Below are positions 56,670 through 64,000 of a stretch of DNA of 64,000 nucleotides, one piece after another (position 1 is the stretch's first letter; each line of letters opens with the position of its first letter). Source of the DNA: Allobosea sp039673065 (GTDB lineage Bacteria > Pseudomonadota > Alphaproteobacteria > Rhizobiales > Beijerinckiaceae); assembly GCF_039673065.1 (NCBI RefSeq), contig NZ_JBDJKW010000006.1, positions 1-64,000 of the forward strand, written 5' to 3'. The notes under the pieces were generated by a model. That model saw only the letters and a list, made by a program, of their open reading frames with translations, searched no databases and was not told the DNA's origin. The position numbers and the translations under genes are program-made.

Positions 56670-57283
56670 TTCGCGAGTTCCTTGAGCCCCTGCCTGATCA
56701 GCTGCGCCGTGCCTGCCGTGTCGCCCAGTTCGCGCGAGGCGGCGGCGACCGCGGCCACGGCCTGCGCCTGCGGATAGCCGAGATTGACCAGGGCGGAGAC
56801 CGCGTCGGCCACCGGCTGCGGCAGGCGCTTGTCCTCCAGCGCCCCCGCGAGCTGCGCCACACCGGGATCGACATGGCCGAAGGCCGGCGCCTTGTCCTTG
56901 AGCTCGGCGCAGATGCGCTGGGCGAGCTTGGGGCCGACGCCCGGCGCGCGCGCCACGGCCGCCTTGTCGCCGCTGGAGATCGCGGTGGCCAGCGCCGCCG
57001 GCTCCAGCGTCGAGAGGATCGCCAGCGCCACCTTGGCCCCGACGCCCTGCACCATCTGCATCATGCGGAACCAGTCGCGCTCGACATCCGAGAGGAAGCC
57101 GTAGAGGCGGATGGCGTCCTCGCGGACATGGGTCTCGATCGAGAGCGACGCCGCCTCCCCGATCGCCGGCAGGCGCTGCAGCGTCCGCGACGAGCACTGC
57201 ACGACATAGCCGACGCCCTGGACGTCGACGATGACGAAGTCCTCGCCATAGGAATCGATGAGGCCCTTGAGCTTTCCGATCAT
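56666..57283 (-). CDS. ruvA: Holliday junction-binding protein RuvA
   Basis: A 205-aa protein that holds the four-way junction open for RuvB. Domain I (residues 1-65, MIGKLKGLIDSYGEDFVIVD), domain II with two helix-hairpin-helix motifs (VQGVGAKVALAIL and APGVGPKLAQRI), an acidic-pin region, and C-terminal domain III (ALVNLGYPQAQAVAAVAAA) are all there. ATG 57283 is the only sensible start. It diverges from the FAD oxidoreductase. Confidence 0.96.
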   Translation of the reverse strand: MIGKLKGLIDSYGEDFVIVDVQGVGYVVQCSSRTLQRLPAIGEAASLSIETHVREDAIRLYGFLSDVERDWFRMMQMVQGVGAKVALAILSTLEPAALATAISSGDKAAVARAPGVGPKLAQRICAELKDKAPAFGHVDPGVAQLAGALEDKRLPQPVADAVSALVNLGYPQAQAVAAVAAASRELGDTAGTAQLIRQGLKELAK

Positions 57284-57371
57284 GCACGACTGATAGCATG
57301 GTTGCGGCGCCGTCATCAGGCGGATCAAACCCGCGGGCCGCGCGTTCTCCACCGCGAATGGGGGGAGCATC

Positions 57372-58583
57372 ATGCTGACCAGACGACGCGACCTGCGCAC
57401 GGGGCGCAGCCCGTGGCAGGACAGGCGCCTGCCCGCGATCGAAACCACGCGACTGAGCGACAAGGCCGAGGCCGACGTCGTGGTGATCGGCGCCGGGATT
57501 TCCGGCGCGATGGTCGCCGACGCGCTCAGCGACGCCGGGCTCTCCGTGCTGATCGTCGACCGCCGCGGCCCGGTGAAGGGCTCGACGGTGGCGAGCACCG
57601 CCCTGCTGCAATACGAGATCGACCAGCCGCTGACCCTGCTCTCCCGCCAGATCGGTGAGGCCGATGCGGTCCGCGCCTGGCGCCGCTCGCGGCTAGCGCT
57701 GGACGGACTCGGCGCCCGCATCCGCGATCTCGGCCTCAGCCCGATGCGCCCGCGCGACTCGCTCTACCTCGCAGGCGACGTGCTCGACGCCACCGGGCTC
57801 GAACGCGAGGGCGAGGCGCGCCGGCGCGCCGGGCTGGAGACCCGCTTCCTCGACGCCGCGGCGCTGAAGGCCCGTTTCGGCATCGCCCGCGAAGCCGCTT
57901 TGCTCGGCTTCGACAATATCGAGCTCGACCCGCGCCTGCTCGCCGCCGGTTTCCTGCGCGCGGCGATCGCACGCGGCGCGCGGCTTTCCTGCCCGGTCGA
58001 GATCGTCGAGGCCGATACCGGCCCGCGCTCGGTCCGGCTGAAGACAGATGCCGGCGGGCTGATCCGCGCCCGCCATGCCGTGTTCTGCACCGGCTACGAG
58101 ATCCCGCTCGGCAAGGCGCCGAAGGGCCATCAGGCGATCTCGACCTGGGCGATGGCGACCGTGCCGCAGACGCGCCGGCTCTGGCCCGAGCGCTGCTTCA
58201 TCTGGGAGGCGTCCGATCCCTATCTCTACATGCGCACAACCAGTGACGGCCGCATCATCTGCGGCGGCGAGGACGAGGATTTCGTCGACGAGGACAAGCG
58301 CGACGCGCTGATCGCCGAGAAGACGAAGACCCTGCAGCGCAAGCTCGCCGCCCTGCTGCCCGGGGTCTCGACCGAGGTCGACTATGCCTGGACGGGGACG
58401 TTCGGCGCCTCCGGCAACGGCCTGCCGACCATCGGCCCGCTGCCCGGCCTCGACAATTGCTGGGCGGTGATGGGCTTCGGCGGCAACGGCATCACCTACA
58501 GCCGCATCGGTGCCGAGATCGTCCGCGCGGCGCTGACCGGCCGCGACGATCCCGACCGCGACCTCTACGCCTTCAAGGCCTGA
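57372..58583 (+). CDS. FAD-dependent oxidoreductase (DAO family) inserted between ruvA and ruvC
   Basis: A 403-aa D-amino-acid-oxidase-like flavoprotein. The dinucleotide motif is VVVIGAGISGAMVADAL, and the ending GNGLPTIGPLPG, then GFGGNGITYSRIGAEIV, is typical of glycine oxidase or sarcosine-oxidase-like enzymes. The substrate is unknown. The ATG follows GGGGGAG. It runs opposite to all ruv genes, begins 88 bp from ruvA and overlaps the end of ruvC by 19 bp. Confidence 0.85.
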   Translation: MLTRRRDLRTGRSPWQDRRLPAIETTRLSDKAEADVVVIGAGISGAMVADALSDAGLSVLIVDRRGPVKGSTVASTALLQYEIDQPLTLLSRQIGEADAVRAWRRSRLALDGLGARIRDLGLSPMRPRDSLYLAGDVLDATGLEREGEARRRAGLETRFLDAAALKARFGIAREAALLGFDNIELDPRLLAAGFLRAAIARGARLSCPVEIVEADTGPRSVRLKTDAGGLIRARHAVFCTGYEIPLGKAPKGHQAISTWAMATVPQTRRLWPERCFIWEASDPYLYMRTTSDGRIICGGEDEDFVDEDKRDALIAEKTKTLQRKLAALLPGVSTEVDYAWTGTFGASGNGLPTIGPLPGLDNCWAVMGFGGNGITYSRIGAEIVRAALTGRDDPDRDLYAFKA

Positions 58584-59083
58584 TGCCGCGCCAGCAATTC
58601 GCGCGCGCCGCGATGCTGGGCATGGCAGATGGCGATAGCGAGCGCGTCGGCCGCGTCGGCGCTGGTCGTCACCGCCTTGGGCAGCAGCACGCGGATCATC
58701 GCCTGCACCTGCTTCTTGTCGGCATGGCCGACGCCGACCACGGTCTTCTTGACCAGATTGGCGGCGTATTCGGCGACGTCGAGCCCGGCGAGCGCCGGCA
58801 CCACCAGCGCGATGCCCCGCGCCTGGCCGAGCTTCAGCGCCGATTGCGGATCGCGGTTGACGAAGGTCTCCTCGACCGCGACCTCGTGCGGCGCCTGGGC
58901 CTTGATGACACTCTCGAGCCCGGCATGGATCTGGCGCAGCCGCTCGGCCAGCGGGCGCTTGTCGTCGCTCTCGACGACGCCGCAGGCGCCGAAGGACAGC
59001 CTCGTCCCCTCGCTGACGACGAGGCCCCAGCCGGTCTTCCGCAGGCCGGGATCGAGGCCGAGAATGCGAATCGCGGCGGTCAT
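58565..59083 (-). CDS. ruvC: Crossover junction endodeoxyribonuclease RuvC
   Basis: A 172-aa RNase H-fold resolvase that cuts Holliday junctions symmetrically. The acidic residues appear in ILGLDPGLRKTGWG, VAVEETFVNRDP and TTSADAADALAIAICH. The start MTAAIRILGLD is canonical. Its 3' end overlaps the converging FAD oxidoreductase gene by 19 bp. Confidence 0.96.
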   Translation of the reverse strand: MTAAIRILGLDPGLRKTGWGLVVSEGTRLSFGACGVVESDDKRPLAERLRQIHAGLESVIKAQAPHEVAVEETFVNRDPQSALKLGQARGIALVVPALAGLDVAEYAANLVKKTVVGVGHADKKQVQAMIRVLLPKAVTTSADAADALAIAICHAQHRGARELLARHQALKA

Positions 59084-59210
59084 GGCCGCTAGCTAAAGCA
59101 CGCCCGCGCCGCCGGCGCGATGCGGAAGGCACATCGCCCCGCCACGCCGGAGGGGGTTGCCGGCGCCCGCGCGAGGCCGGAGGGTGTCCGCCCCCCAACG
59201 GACGGACCCC

Positions 59211-59990
59211 ATGCCGGCGGCCTTCTCCCTCTTCTTCCCGGGCCTCTCGGCGGACGGCATCGCCTGGCTCGCCTTCGCCACGCTGCTCGGCGGGCTGGTG
59301 CGCGGCTTCACCGGCTTCGGCTTCGCCATGGTGTTCATGCCGCTCGCCTCGACCGTGCTCGGGCCGGTCGGCGCGCTCGCGCTGATCTGGGTGGTCGATG
59401 CGCCGTTTTCCCTACCGCTCGGCCTGCGCTCCGCGCGCAAGGCGGAATGGGGCGAGGTCGTGCCGCTGCTGGTCGCCGCCACCGTCACCATCCCGATCGG
59501 GCTGTCCCTGCTGGTCTGGCTCGCCCCGGGGACGATGCGCTGGCTGCTCGCCGCCATGGTGCTGGCGGCCGTCGCGGTGCTCGCCTCGGGCTGGCGCTAC
59601 CATGGCCGGCCGGGCGTGCCGCTCTCGCTGGGCGTCGGCGCGCTCTCGGGTCTGTTCAACGGGCTCGCCAGCGTCGGCGGCATACCGCTCGCCGTGTTCT
59701 GGCTCGGCGCCCAGCGCAACGACCGCTTCAAGACCCGCGCCAACCTCCAGACCTATTTCGGCCTGGCCACGCTGATCAGCGGCGCGATGCTGGCCGCCAA
59801 GGGCATCCTGACCATGGCGGCGCTGACGATGGCGCTGCCGCTCTTCCTGCTCTACGGGGCCGGGCTCTGGGCCGGCACGCACGCCTTCGGCCTCGCTTCG
59901 GAGACCACCTTCCGGCGCATCGCCTATGCGCTGATCCTGATGAGCGCGCTGACGAGCCTGCCACTCTGGGACGGGTTTTCCTGGCGCTGA
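59211..59990 (+). CDS. Sulfite exporter TauE/SafE-family permease
   Basis: A 259-aa membrane protein with about eight helices. Both internal repeats carry the family marks: FATLLGGLVRGFTGFGFAMV in the first half and GVGALSGLFNGLASVGGIPL in the second. It probably exports a sulfur or organic anion; the substrate is unknown. ATG 59211 gives the usual short N-terminus; a TTG at 59157 would add 18 residues. It runs opposite to ruvC and yebC. Confidence 0.85.
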   Translation: MPAAFSLFFPGLSADGIAWLAFATLLGGLVRGFTGFGFAMVFMPLASTVLGPVGALALIWVVDAPFSLPLGLRSARKAEWGEVVPLLVAATVTIPIGLSLLVWLAPGTMRWLLAAMVLAAVAVLASGWRYHGRPGVPLSLGVGALSGLFNGLASVGGIPLAVFWLGAQRNDRFKTRANLQTYFGLATLISGAMLAAKGILTMAALTMALPLFLLYGAGLWAGTHAFGLASETTFRRIAYALILMSALTSLPLWDGFSWR

Positions 59991-59998
59991 AACGCAAA

Positions 59999-60024
59999 AA
60001 AGGCCGGGACGAGGCCCGGCCTTT
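59999..60024. terminator. Bidirectional intrinsic terminator
   Basis: AAAGGCCGGG and CCCGGCCTTT with a 6-base loop, A-run on one side (T6 on the minus strand) and TTTG on the other. It sits between two convergent stops (TauE and yebC) and suits both. Confidence 0.8.
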
Positions 60025-60052
60025 GCGAAATCCGTCTGCGCCGGTCGGCGGC

Positions 60053-60799
60053 TCAGCCGCTGAGCTTCGCCATGACGTCGTCGGCGATCTCGAAATTGGC
60101 GAAGACGTTCTGCACGTCGTCGTCATTGTCGAGCGCCTCCATCAGCCGCATCATCGAGGCGGCCTTGTCCTCGTCGAGCGGCGCGGTCGTGGTCGGGCGC
60201 CAGACCGGCTTGGCGGAGGCCGGCGCGCCGAGCGCGGCCTCGAGTGCCTTGGAGACATCGTTCAGGCTGTCGAAGGCGCACAGGATGGTGTGGCCGTTCT
60301 CGTCGCTCTGCACGTCGTCGGCGCCGGCCTCGATCGCGGCCTCCATCACCGTGTCGGCATCGCCGGCCTCCGGCGGATAGCTGATCTCGCCGACCCGGTT
60401 GAACATGAACGAGACCGAGTTGCTCTCGCCCATCGCGCCGCCGGACTTGGTGAAGTAGGAGCGCACGGCGGACGCGGTGCGGTTGCGGTTGTCGGTCAGC
60501 GCCTCGACGATGACGGCGGCGCCGCCGGGGCCATAGCCCTCGTAGCGAACCTCGTCATAGTTCTCGCCGTCCGCACCGGCGGCCTTCTTGATGGCGCGCT
60601 CGATATTGTCCTTGGGCATGTTCTCGGCCCGCGCGGCGAGAACCGCCATGCGCAGGCGCGGGTTCATGTTGACGTCGGGCATGCCCATCTTGGCGGCGAC
60701 GGTGATTTCGCGGGCCAGTTTCGAGAACAGCTTGGAGCGCACCGCATCCTGCTTGCCCTTGCGGTGCATGATGTTCTTGAACTGTGAATGGCCGGCCAT
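60053..60799 (-). CDS. yebC: YebC/PmpR-family transcriptional regulator
   Basis: A 248-aa protein that starts MAGHSQFKNIMHRKGKQDA, with the central PKDNIERAIKKAAG and YEGYGPGGAAVIVEALTDN. YebC-type proteins act as translation factors easing proline-rich pauses or as DNA-binding regulators. It precedes ruvC in the usual order of alpha- and gammaproteobacteria, though here the TauE gene and a terminator intervene. Confidence 0.94.
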   Translation of the reverse strand: MAGHSQFKNIMHRKGKQDAVRSKLFSKLAREITVAAKMGMPDVNMNPRLRMAVLAARAENMPKDNIERAIKKAAGADGENYDEVRYEGYGPGGAAVIVEALTDNRNRTASAVRSYFTKSGGAMGESNSVSFMFNRVGEISYPPEAGDADTVMEAAIEAGADDVQSDENGHTILCAFDSLNDVSKALEAALGAPASAKPVWRPTTTAPLDEDKAASMMRLMEALDNDDDVQNVFANFEIADDVMAKLSG

Positions 60800-60974
60800 G
60801 CGCCCCGATCTCCGCGGTTTCGCTCGCGCGGCTTATACCCAGCCGGCTCGGTACGAGGCAAGCGCGGCGGCCCGATTTCCGCGCGCGTCGTTGTCGGCGC
60901 GAGGCTTAAGCCTTTGTTCGCGAACTGCGCACAGTGTCCCGAGCGAGACCGCTGACTGGACCATCCCTGTGCGC

Positions 60975-62327
60975 ATGACGAACGCCATCGTAGAGCATGC
61001 CACACGCCTGAAGGTCTTCCGGATCGACGAGGTCGACCTCGGCCTTCTCCGGCAGCAGGCCGGCTTCGCACGCAGCCGTCTGCCGACGCTCCTGACGGAG
61101 CTGCATGCGCAATTCGAGCCCTGGCCGGAGGTCAAGGCCGCGATGCAGCGCCCGGCGGTCCACGCGCTGCGTCTCTCGCACTGGATCAGGCTGCTCTCGG
61201 GCGATCTCGACCACGGCTATGTGGAATCGGCGCGCGCTCTGGCGACGATGTTCAACGACAATGGCGTCCAGCCGCATGCGGTGGCGATCTGCCATGCCAT
61301 CGTGGTCAACGCGATCGGCAACGAGCTCGGCCTGCTGCGCGACGGCCTCGCCGGGCTCAGCCATCTCTGGAATGCTCGCGAATACGACCGCCGCATCGCC
61401 CTGCGCGCCGCGCTGCAGAAGGCGGTGCAGCTCGACCTCGAATTGCTGCTGGAGACCTATACCCACGTCCAGCGCGAGAACCGCGAGCGCATCCGCAGCG
61501 AGATCGCCGCCTTCGAGGTCACGGTCAGCGACGTCGTCGGCGCGGTGACCGACAGCGCCCGCATCGTCGAGACCATGGCGCACACCATGAACGGCGTCGT
61601 CGCGGAGACCGGCATGCAGGCGGTCGCCGCCGCCCGCTCCTCCGACGAGGCCTCCGACAATGTCGGCAGCATCGCCAACGCCGCGGGCGAACTCTCGACC
61701 TCGCTGACCCAGATCTCCGGCGAGGTCGCGCGCGCCACCACCAAGGCCCACGCCGCCAGCACGGCCGCGCGGCGCACCGAGGCGATCGTCAAGGAGCTCG
61801 CCCAGTCGGCGCAGACCATCGGCTCGATCGTCGGCCTGATCCGCGACATCGCCGAGCAGACCAACCTGCTGGCGCTCAACGCCACCATTGAGGCCGCACG
61901 TGCCGGCGAGGCCGGGCGTGGCTTCGCCGTCGTGGCGCAGGAGGTCAAGCAGCTCTCCTCGCGCACCGCGCGGGCGACCGACGAGATCGCGGCGCAGGTG
62001 CCCGCCATGCAGTCGGCGACGCAGGAGGCCGTCCAGGCGATCGAGAGCATCGTCGGCTTCGTCGGCGACATGGACCAGACGACCCTGACGATCGCCAGTT
62101 CCGTTGAGGAGCAGCGCGCCGCCACCAGCGAGATCGCGCGCAGCATCAGCTCGGCCTCGCAGGGCACGCAGGAGGTCGCGCAGGCTATTGCGAGCGTCAA
62201 CGATTCCGCGCAAGCCGCCGGCGCAGGCATCGCCGAAATGCTCGCCCTCGCCCGCACCCTTGCCGAACGCGCCGGAACGCTGGCCGAGGCCTTCGAGTCG
62301 CTCAGCCGGCAGAACCGCGTCGCCTGA
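60975..62327 (+). CDS. Soluble methyl-accepting chemotaxis-like protein with protoglobin-like sensor
   Basis: A 450-aa protein with no membrane segment. Residues 1-165 or so resemble a protoglobin (globin-coupled) sensor domain, e.g. VHALRLSHWIRLLSGDLDHG and VESARALATMFNDNGVQPHA, and the rest is an MCP signalling domain with the tip IRDIAEQTNLLALNATIEAA. In globin-coupled sensors a haem-ligand His follows the conserved RIG segment; here Met-Phe stands in its place. ATG 60975 is preferred; GTG 60969 is near. No che genes are adjacent. Confidence 0.82.
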   Translation: MTNAIVEHATRLKVFRIDEVDLGLLRQQAGFARSRLPTLLTELHAQFEPWPEVKAAMQRPAVHALRLSHWIRLLSGDLDHGYVESARALATMFNDNGVQPHAVAICHAIVVNAIGNELGLLRDGLAGLSHLWNAREYDRRIALRAALQKAVQLDLELLLETYTHVQRENRERIRSEIAAFEVTVSDVVGAVTDSARIVETMAHTMNGVVAETGMQAVAAARSSDEASDNVGSIANAAGELSTSLTQISGEVARATTKAHAASTAARRTEAIVKELAQSAQTIGSIVGLIRDIAEQTNLLALNATIEAARAGEAGRGFAVVAQEVKQLSSRTARATDEIAAQVPAMQSATQEAVQAIESIVGFVGDMDQTTLTIASSVEEQRAATSEIARSISSASQGTQEVAQAIASVNDSAQAAGAGIAEMLALARTLAERAGTLAEAFESLSRQNRVA

Positions 62328-62370
62328 TCCCGGACGGGCTTTCGCCTTCAACACCTCTCCCGAAACGACG

Positions 62371-62396
62371 AACGCCCGGCCTGACGGCCGGGCGTT
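62371..62396. terminator. Bidirectional hairpin between chemoreceptor and fba
   Basis: AACGCCCGGCC and GGCCGGGCGTT form a perfect 11-bp stem with a TGAC loop between convergent stops. GCTGTCTT follows on the plus side. Confidence 0.7.
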
Positions 62397-62441
62397 GCTG
62401 TCTTGGCCTGCCGCGCCGCGCGCGGCTCGGCGCGCGACGGC

Positions 62442-63509
62442 TCAGCCCATCGCCGGGTCGAGTTCGCCCTTGGCATAGCGCCTGGCCATTTCGGCCAGGG
62501 TCGCGACGCGCTTGATCTTCGAGGCCTGGCCGGCGGTGTTGAACTCCTGCAGGCGCTGCTTGCACAGGGCGGTCATCGCCTCCATGGCGGGCTTGAGATA
62601 CTTGCGCGGATCGAACTCGCCGGGGTTCTCGGACAGGATCTTGCGGATCTGCCCGGTCATCGCCATGCGGTTGTCGGTGTCGATGTTGATCTTGCGGACG
62701 CCGTGCTTGATGCCGCGCTGGATCTCCTCGACCGGCACGCCCCAGGTCTGGGGCATCTTGCCGCCATACTGGTTGATCACGTCCTGCAGGTCCTGCGGCA
62801 CCGAGGAGGAGCCGTGCATCACCAGATGCGTGTTCGGCAGCTTGCGGTGGATCTCCTCGATGACGTGCATGGCGAGGATGGCGCCGTCCGGCTTGCGGGT
62901 GAACTTGTAGGCGCCGTGCGAGGTGCCCATGGCGATGGCCAGCGCGTCGACCTTGGTCTCGGCGACGAACTTCACCGCCTCATCGGGGTCGGTCAGCAGC
63001 TGGTCGTGGCTGAGCTTGCCCTCGAAACCGTGGCCGTCCTCCTTCTCGCCCTCGCCGCTCTCCAGCGAACCGAGCACGCCGAGCTCGCCCTCGACCGAGA
63101 TGCCGCCGAGATGGGACATCTCGACCACCTTGCGGGTGACGCCGACATTGTAGTCCCAGTCGCCGGGCGTCTTGCCGTCGGCCTTGAGCGAGCCGTCCAT
63201 CATCACCGAGGTGAAGCCGGCCTGGATCGCGGTCATGCAGGTCGAAGGCTCGTTGCCATGGTCGAGATGCACGCAGACCGGAATGTGCGGATAGATCTCG
63301 GTCACCGCGTCCATCATGTGCTTCAGCATGACGTCGTTGGCGTAGGAGCGCGCCCCGCGCGAGGCCTGGATGATCACCGGAGCGTCGGTGGCATCGGCGG
63401 CCGCCATGATCGCCAGCGCCTGCTCCATGTTGTTGATGTTGAAGGCGGGCACGCCGTAGTCGTTCTCGGCGGCATGGTCGAGCAGTTGGCGAAGCGTAAT
63501 CCGAGCCAC
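62442..63509 (-). CDS. fba: Class II fructose-bisphosphate aldolase
   Basis: A 355-aa zinc aldolase of the Calvin-cycle/FbaA subtype. Zinc and phosphate sites are visible in VCVHLDHGNEPSTCMTAI, GGISVEGELGVLG, AIAMGTSHGAYKF, HLVMHGSSSVP and KINIDTDNRMA. It starts at GTG 63509 after GGGAGGACACAA, with ARITLRQLLDHAAENDYGVP next. It is downstream of pgk on the same strand with a small membrane protein between. Confidence 0.95.
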   Translation of the reverse strand: MARITLRQLLDHAAENDYGVPAFNINNMEQALAIMAAADATDAPVIIQASRGARSYANDVMLKHMMDAVTEIYPHIPVCVHLDHGNEPSTCMTAIQAGFTSVMMDGSLKADGKTPGDWDYNVGVTRKVVEMSHLGGISVEGELGVLGSLESGEGEKEDGHGFEGKLSHDQLLTDPDEAVKFVAETKVDALAIAMGTSHGAYKFTRKPDGAILAMHVIEEIHRKLPNTHLVMHGSSSVPQDLQDVINQYGGKMPQTWGVPVEEIQRGIKHGVRKINIDTDNRMAMTGQIRKILSENPGEFDPRKYLKPAMEAMTALCKQRLQEFNTAGQASKIKRVATLAEMARRYAKGELDPAMG

Positions 63510-63541
63510 TTGTGTCCTCCCGTTCAGCACTGGTCGTTCAG

Positions 63542-63565
63542 GCAGGGATGTAGGGCCATCCCTGC
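63542..63565 (-). repeat. Perfect 9-bp inverted repeat in fba leader
   Basis: GCAGGGATG and CATCCCTGC with a 6-base loop, 33 bp upstream of the fba start codon. No U-run follows on the minus strand. It may be a terminator of the small membrane protein or an RNA structure in the fba leader. Confidence 0.5.
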
Positions 63566-63638
63566 GGTTTCGCAAAGGGCGAGCGGCGGAAAGGTGAATG
63601 GCGACAGGCGAATACCGCGCCCGCCGCCGCCCTCTCCG

Positions 63639-63830
63639 TCAGGCGAACCAGCGCCGGTAGAGCCGCTCGCCCAGCGCCGGCATCACCGGCGCGAGCATGA
63701 AGGCCACGGCCCCGATCGCCAGCCAGCGCGGGCCCTGCCAGCCGGTCAGATCGGCGGTCACCAGGACGGCGAGAGTGGCCATCCCGGCGACGAGGACATG
63801 AAAACCGCCGATGACGAGGTGGCGCTTCAC
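63639..63830 (-). CDS. Small membrane protein, 63 aa
   Basis: Two hydrophobic segments (LVIGGFHVLVAGMATLAVLV and LAIGAVAFMLAPVMPALG) separated by TADLTGWQGPRW, ending in ERLYRRWFA. It begins with GTG at 63830 overlapping the pgk stop (GTGA), so it is translated from the pgk message. The function is unknown. Confidence 0.65.
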   Translation of the reverse strand: MKRHLVIGGFHVLVAGMATLAVLVTADLTGWQGPRWLAIGAVAFMLAPVMPALGERLYRRWFA

Positions 63831-64000
63831 CGCGCCCGCAGCGCTTCGACGCCCGGCAGGGCCTTGCCTTCCATCCATTCGAGGAAGGCGCCGCCGGCGG
63901 TCGAGACATAGGTGAGGTCGTCGGCCACGCCGGCATGGTTCATCGCCGCGACCGTGTCGCCGCCGCCGGCGACCGCGACCAGCGTGCCGGCCCTGACCTT
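63827..64000 (-). CDS. pgk: Phosphoglycerate kinase, C-terminal part (rest beyond window)
   Basis: The last 57 codons of phosphoglycerate kinase, from KVRAGTLVAVAGGGDTVAAM to GVEALRAR. GGGDTVAA is the nucleotide-binding loop of the C-terminal domain and YVSTAGGAFLEWMEGKALPG is the family end. The 5' part lies beyond base 64000. It forms a likely operon with the small membrane protein and fba. Confidence 0.95.
   Translation of the reverse strand, partial: KVRAGTLVAVAGGGDTVAAMNHAGVADDLTYVSTAGGAFLEWMEGKALPGVEALRAR

Overview
The window is GC-rich, densely coding alphaproteobacterial chromosome, most like Hyphomicrobiales (a Bosea- or Methylobacterium-like genome). That placement rests on gene content: a RibB whose C-terminal RibA-like domain lacks zinc cysteines, the yebC-ruvCAB / ybgC-tolQRAB-pal-cpoB-tilS-ftsH-glmM order, an FrmR/FrmA formaldehyde module, a CtrA-type box and a FixK/FNR-type box. 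It is impression, not phylogeny. I see no phage, insertion sequence, CRISPR array, rRNA or tRNA. The window opens inside ftsK and closes inside pgk.

Region 1 (1-11.1 kb): end of ftsK, an amidase, a YkgJ-type cysteine-cluster protein, a class III aminotransferase, a metallophosphoesterase, an L,D-transpeptidase lipoprotein, an HDAC-family deacetylase, an unusual HTH-RibB-RibX fusion with a perfect palindrome in front of it, aroC, a 30-codon ORF with an abutting hairpin, and an RsuA-family pseudouridine synthase. Region 2 (11.1-18.8 kb): a 4-kb stand-alone NRPS of the epsilon-poly-lysine-synthetase (Pls/PosA) architecture, a histidine phosphatase, the folate operon folP-folB-folK, and fabI. Region 3 (18.9-25.6 kb): a DnaJ-type co-chaperone, a surface lipoprotein, pdxH, and two tightly overlapped runs (SDR-NUDIX-TIGR02301 and ygfZ-tag-HD hydrolase).

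Region 4 (25.6-35.5 kb): SH3 protein, OmpW with an FNR/FixK box, malate synthase, a DUF3616 protein and NUDIX pair, an outer-membrane protein, gpmI, a divergent idnO/idnD pair for L-idonate/gluconate oxidation, and a low-affinity iron permease-like protein whose Shine-Dalgarno lies in a hairpin. Region 5 (35.5-41.7 kb): one-carbon and signalling genes: fhs, a Cache-like/HAMP/GGDEF diguanylate cyclase with an I-site, frmA-frmR with a likely FrmR operator, and an outer-membrane protein behind a CtrA box.

Region 6 (41.9-60.8 kb, nearly all minus strand): the cell-envelope and recombination supercluster, transcribed yebC, ruvC, ruvA, GNAT, ruvB, ybgC, tolQ-R-A-B, pal, cpoB, tilS, ftsH, glmM. It is interrupted by opposite-strand genes (a TauE permease, an FAD oxidoreductase, a 72-aa protein) and by a TetR regulator with a DUF2852 membrane protein. 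Region 7 (60.9-64 kb): a soluble chemoreceptor-like protein with a degenerate protoglobin-like sensor, and the glycolytic genes pgk and fba separated by a small membrane protein.

The strongest candidates for something undescribed are the HTH-RibBX fusion with its palindrome, the Pls-type NRPS, the 30-codon ORF with hairpin near 10 kb, and the sensor lacking a haem-ligand histidine.
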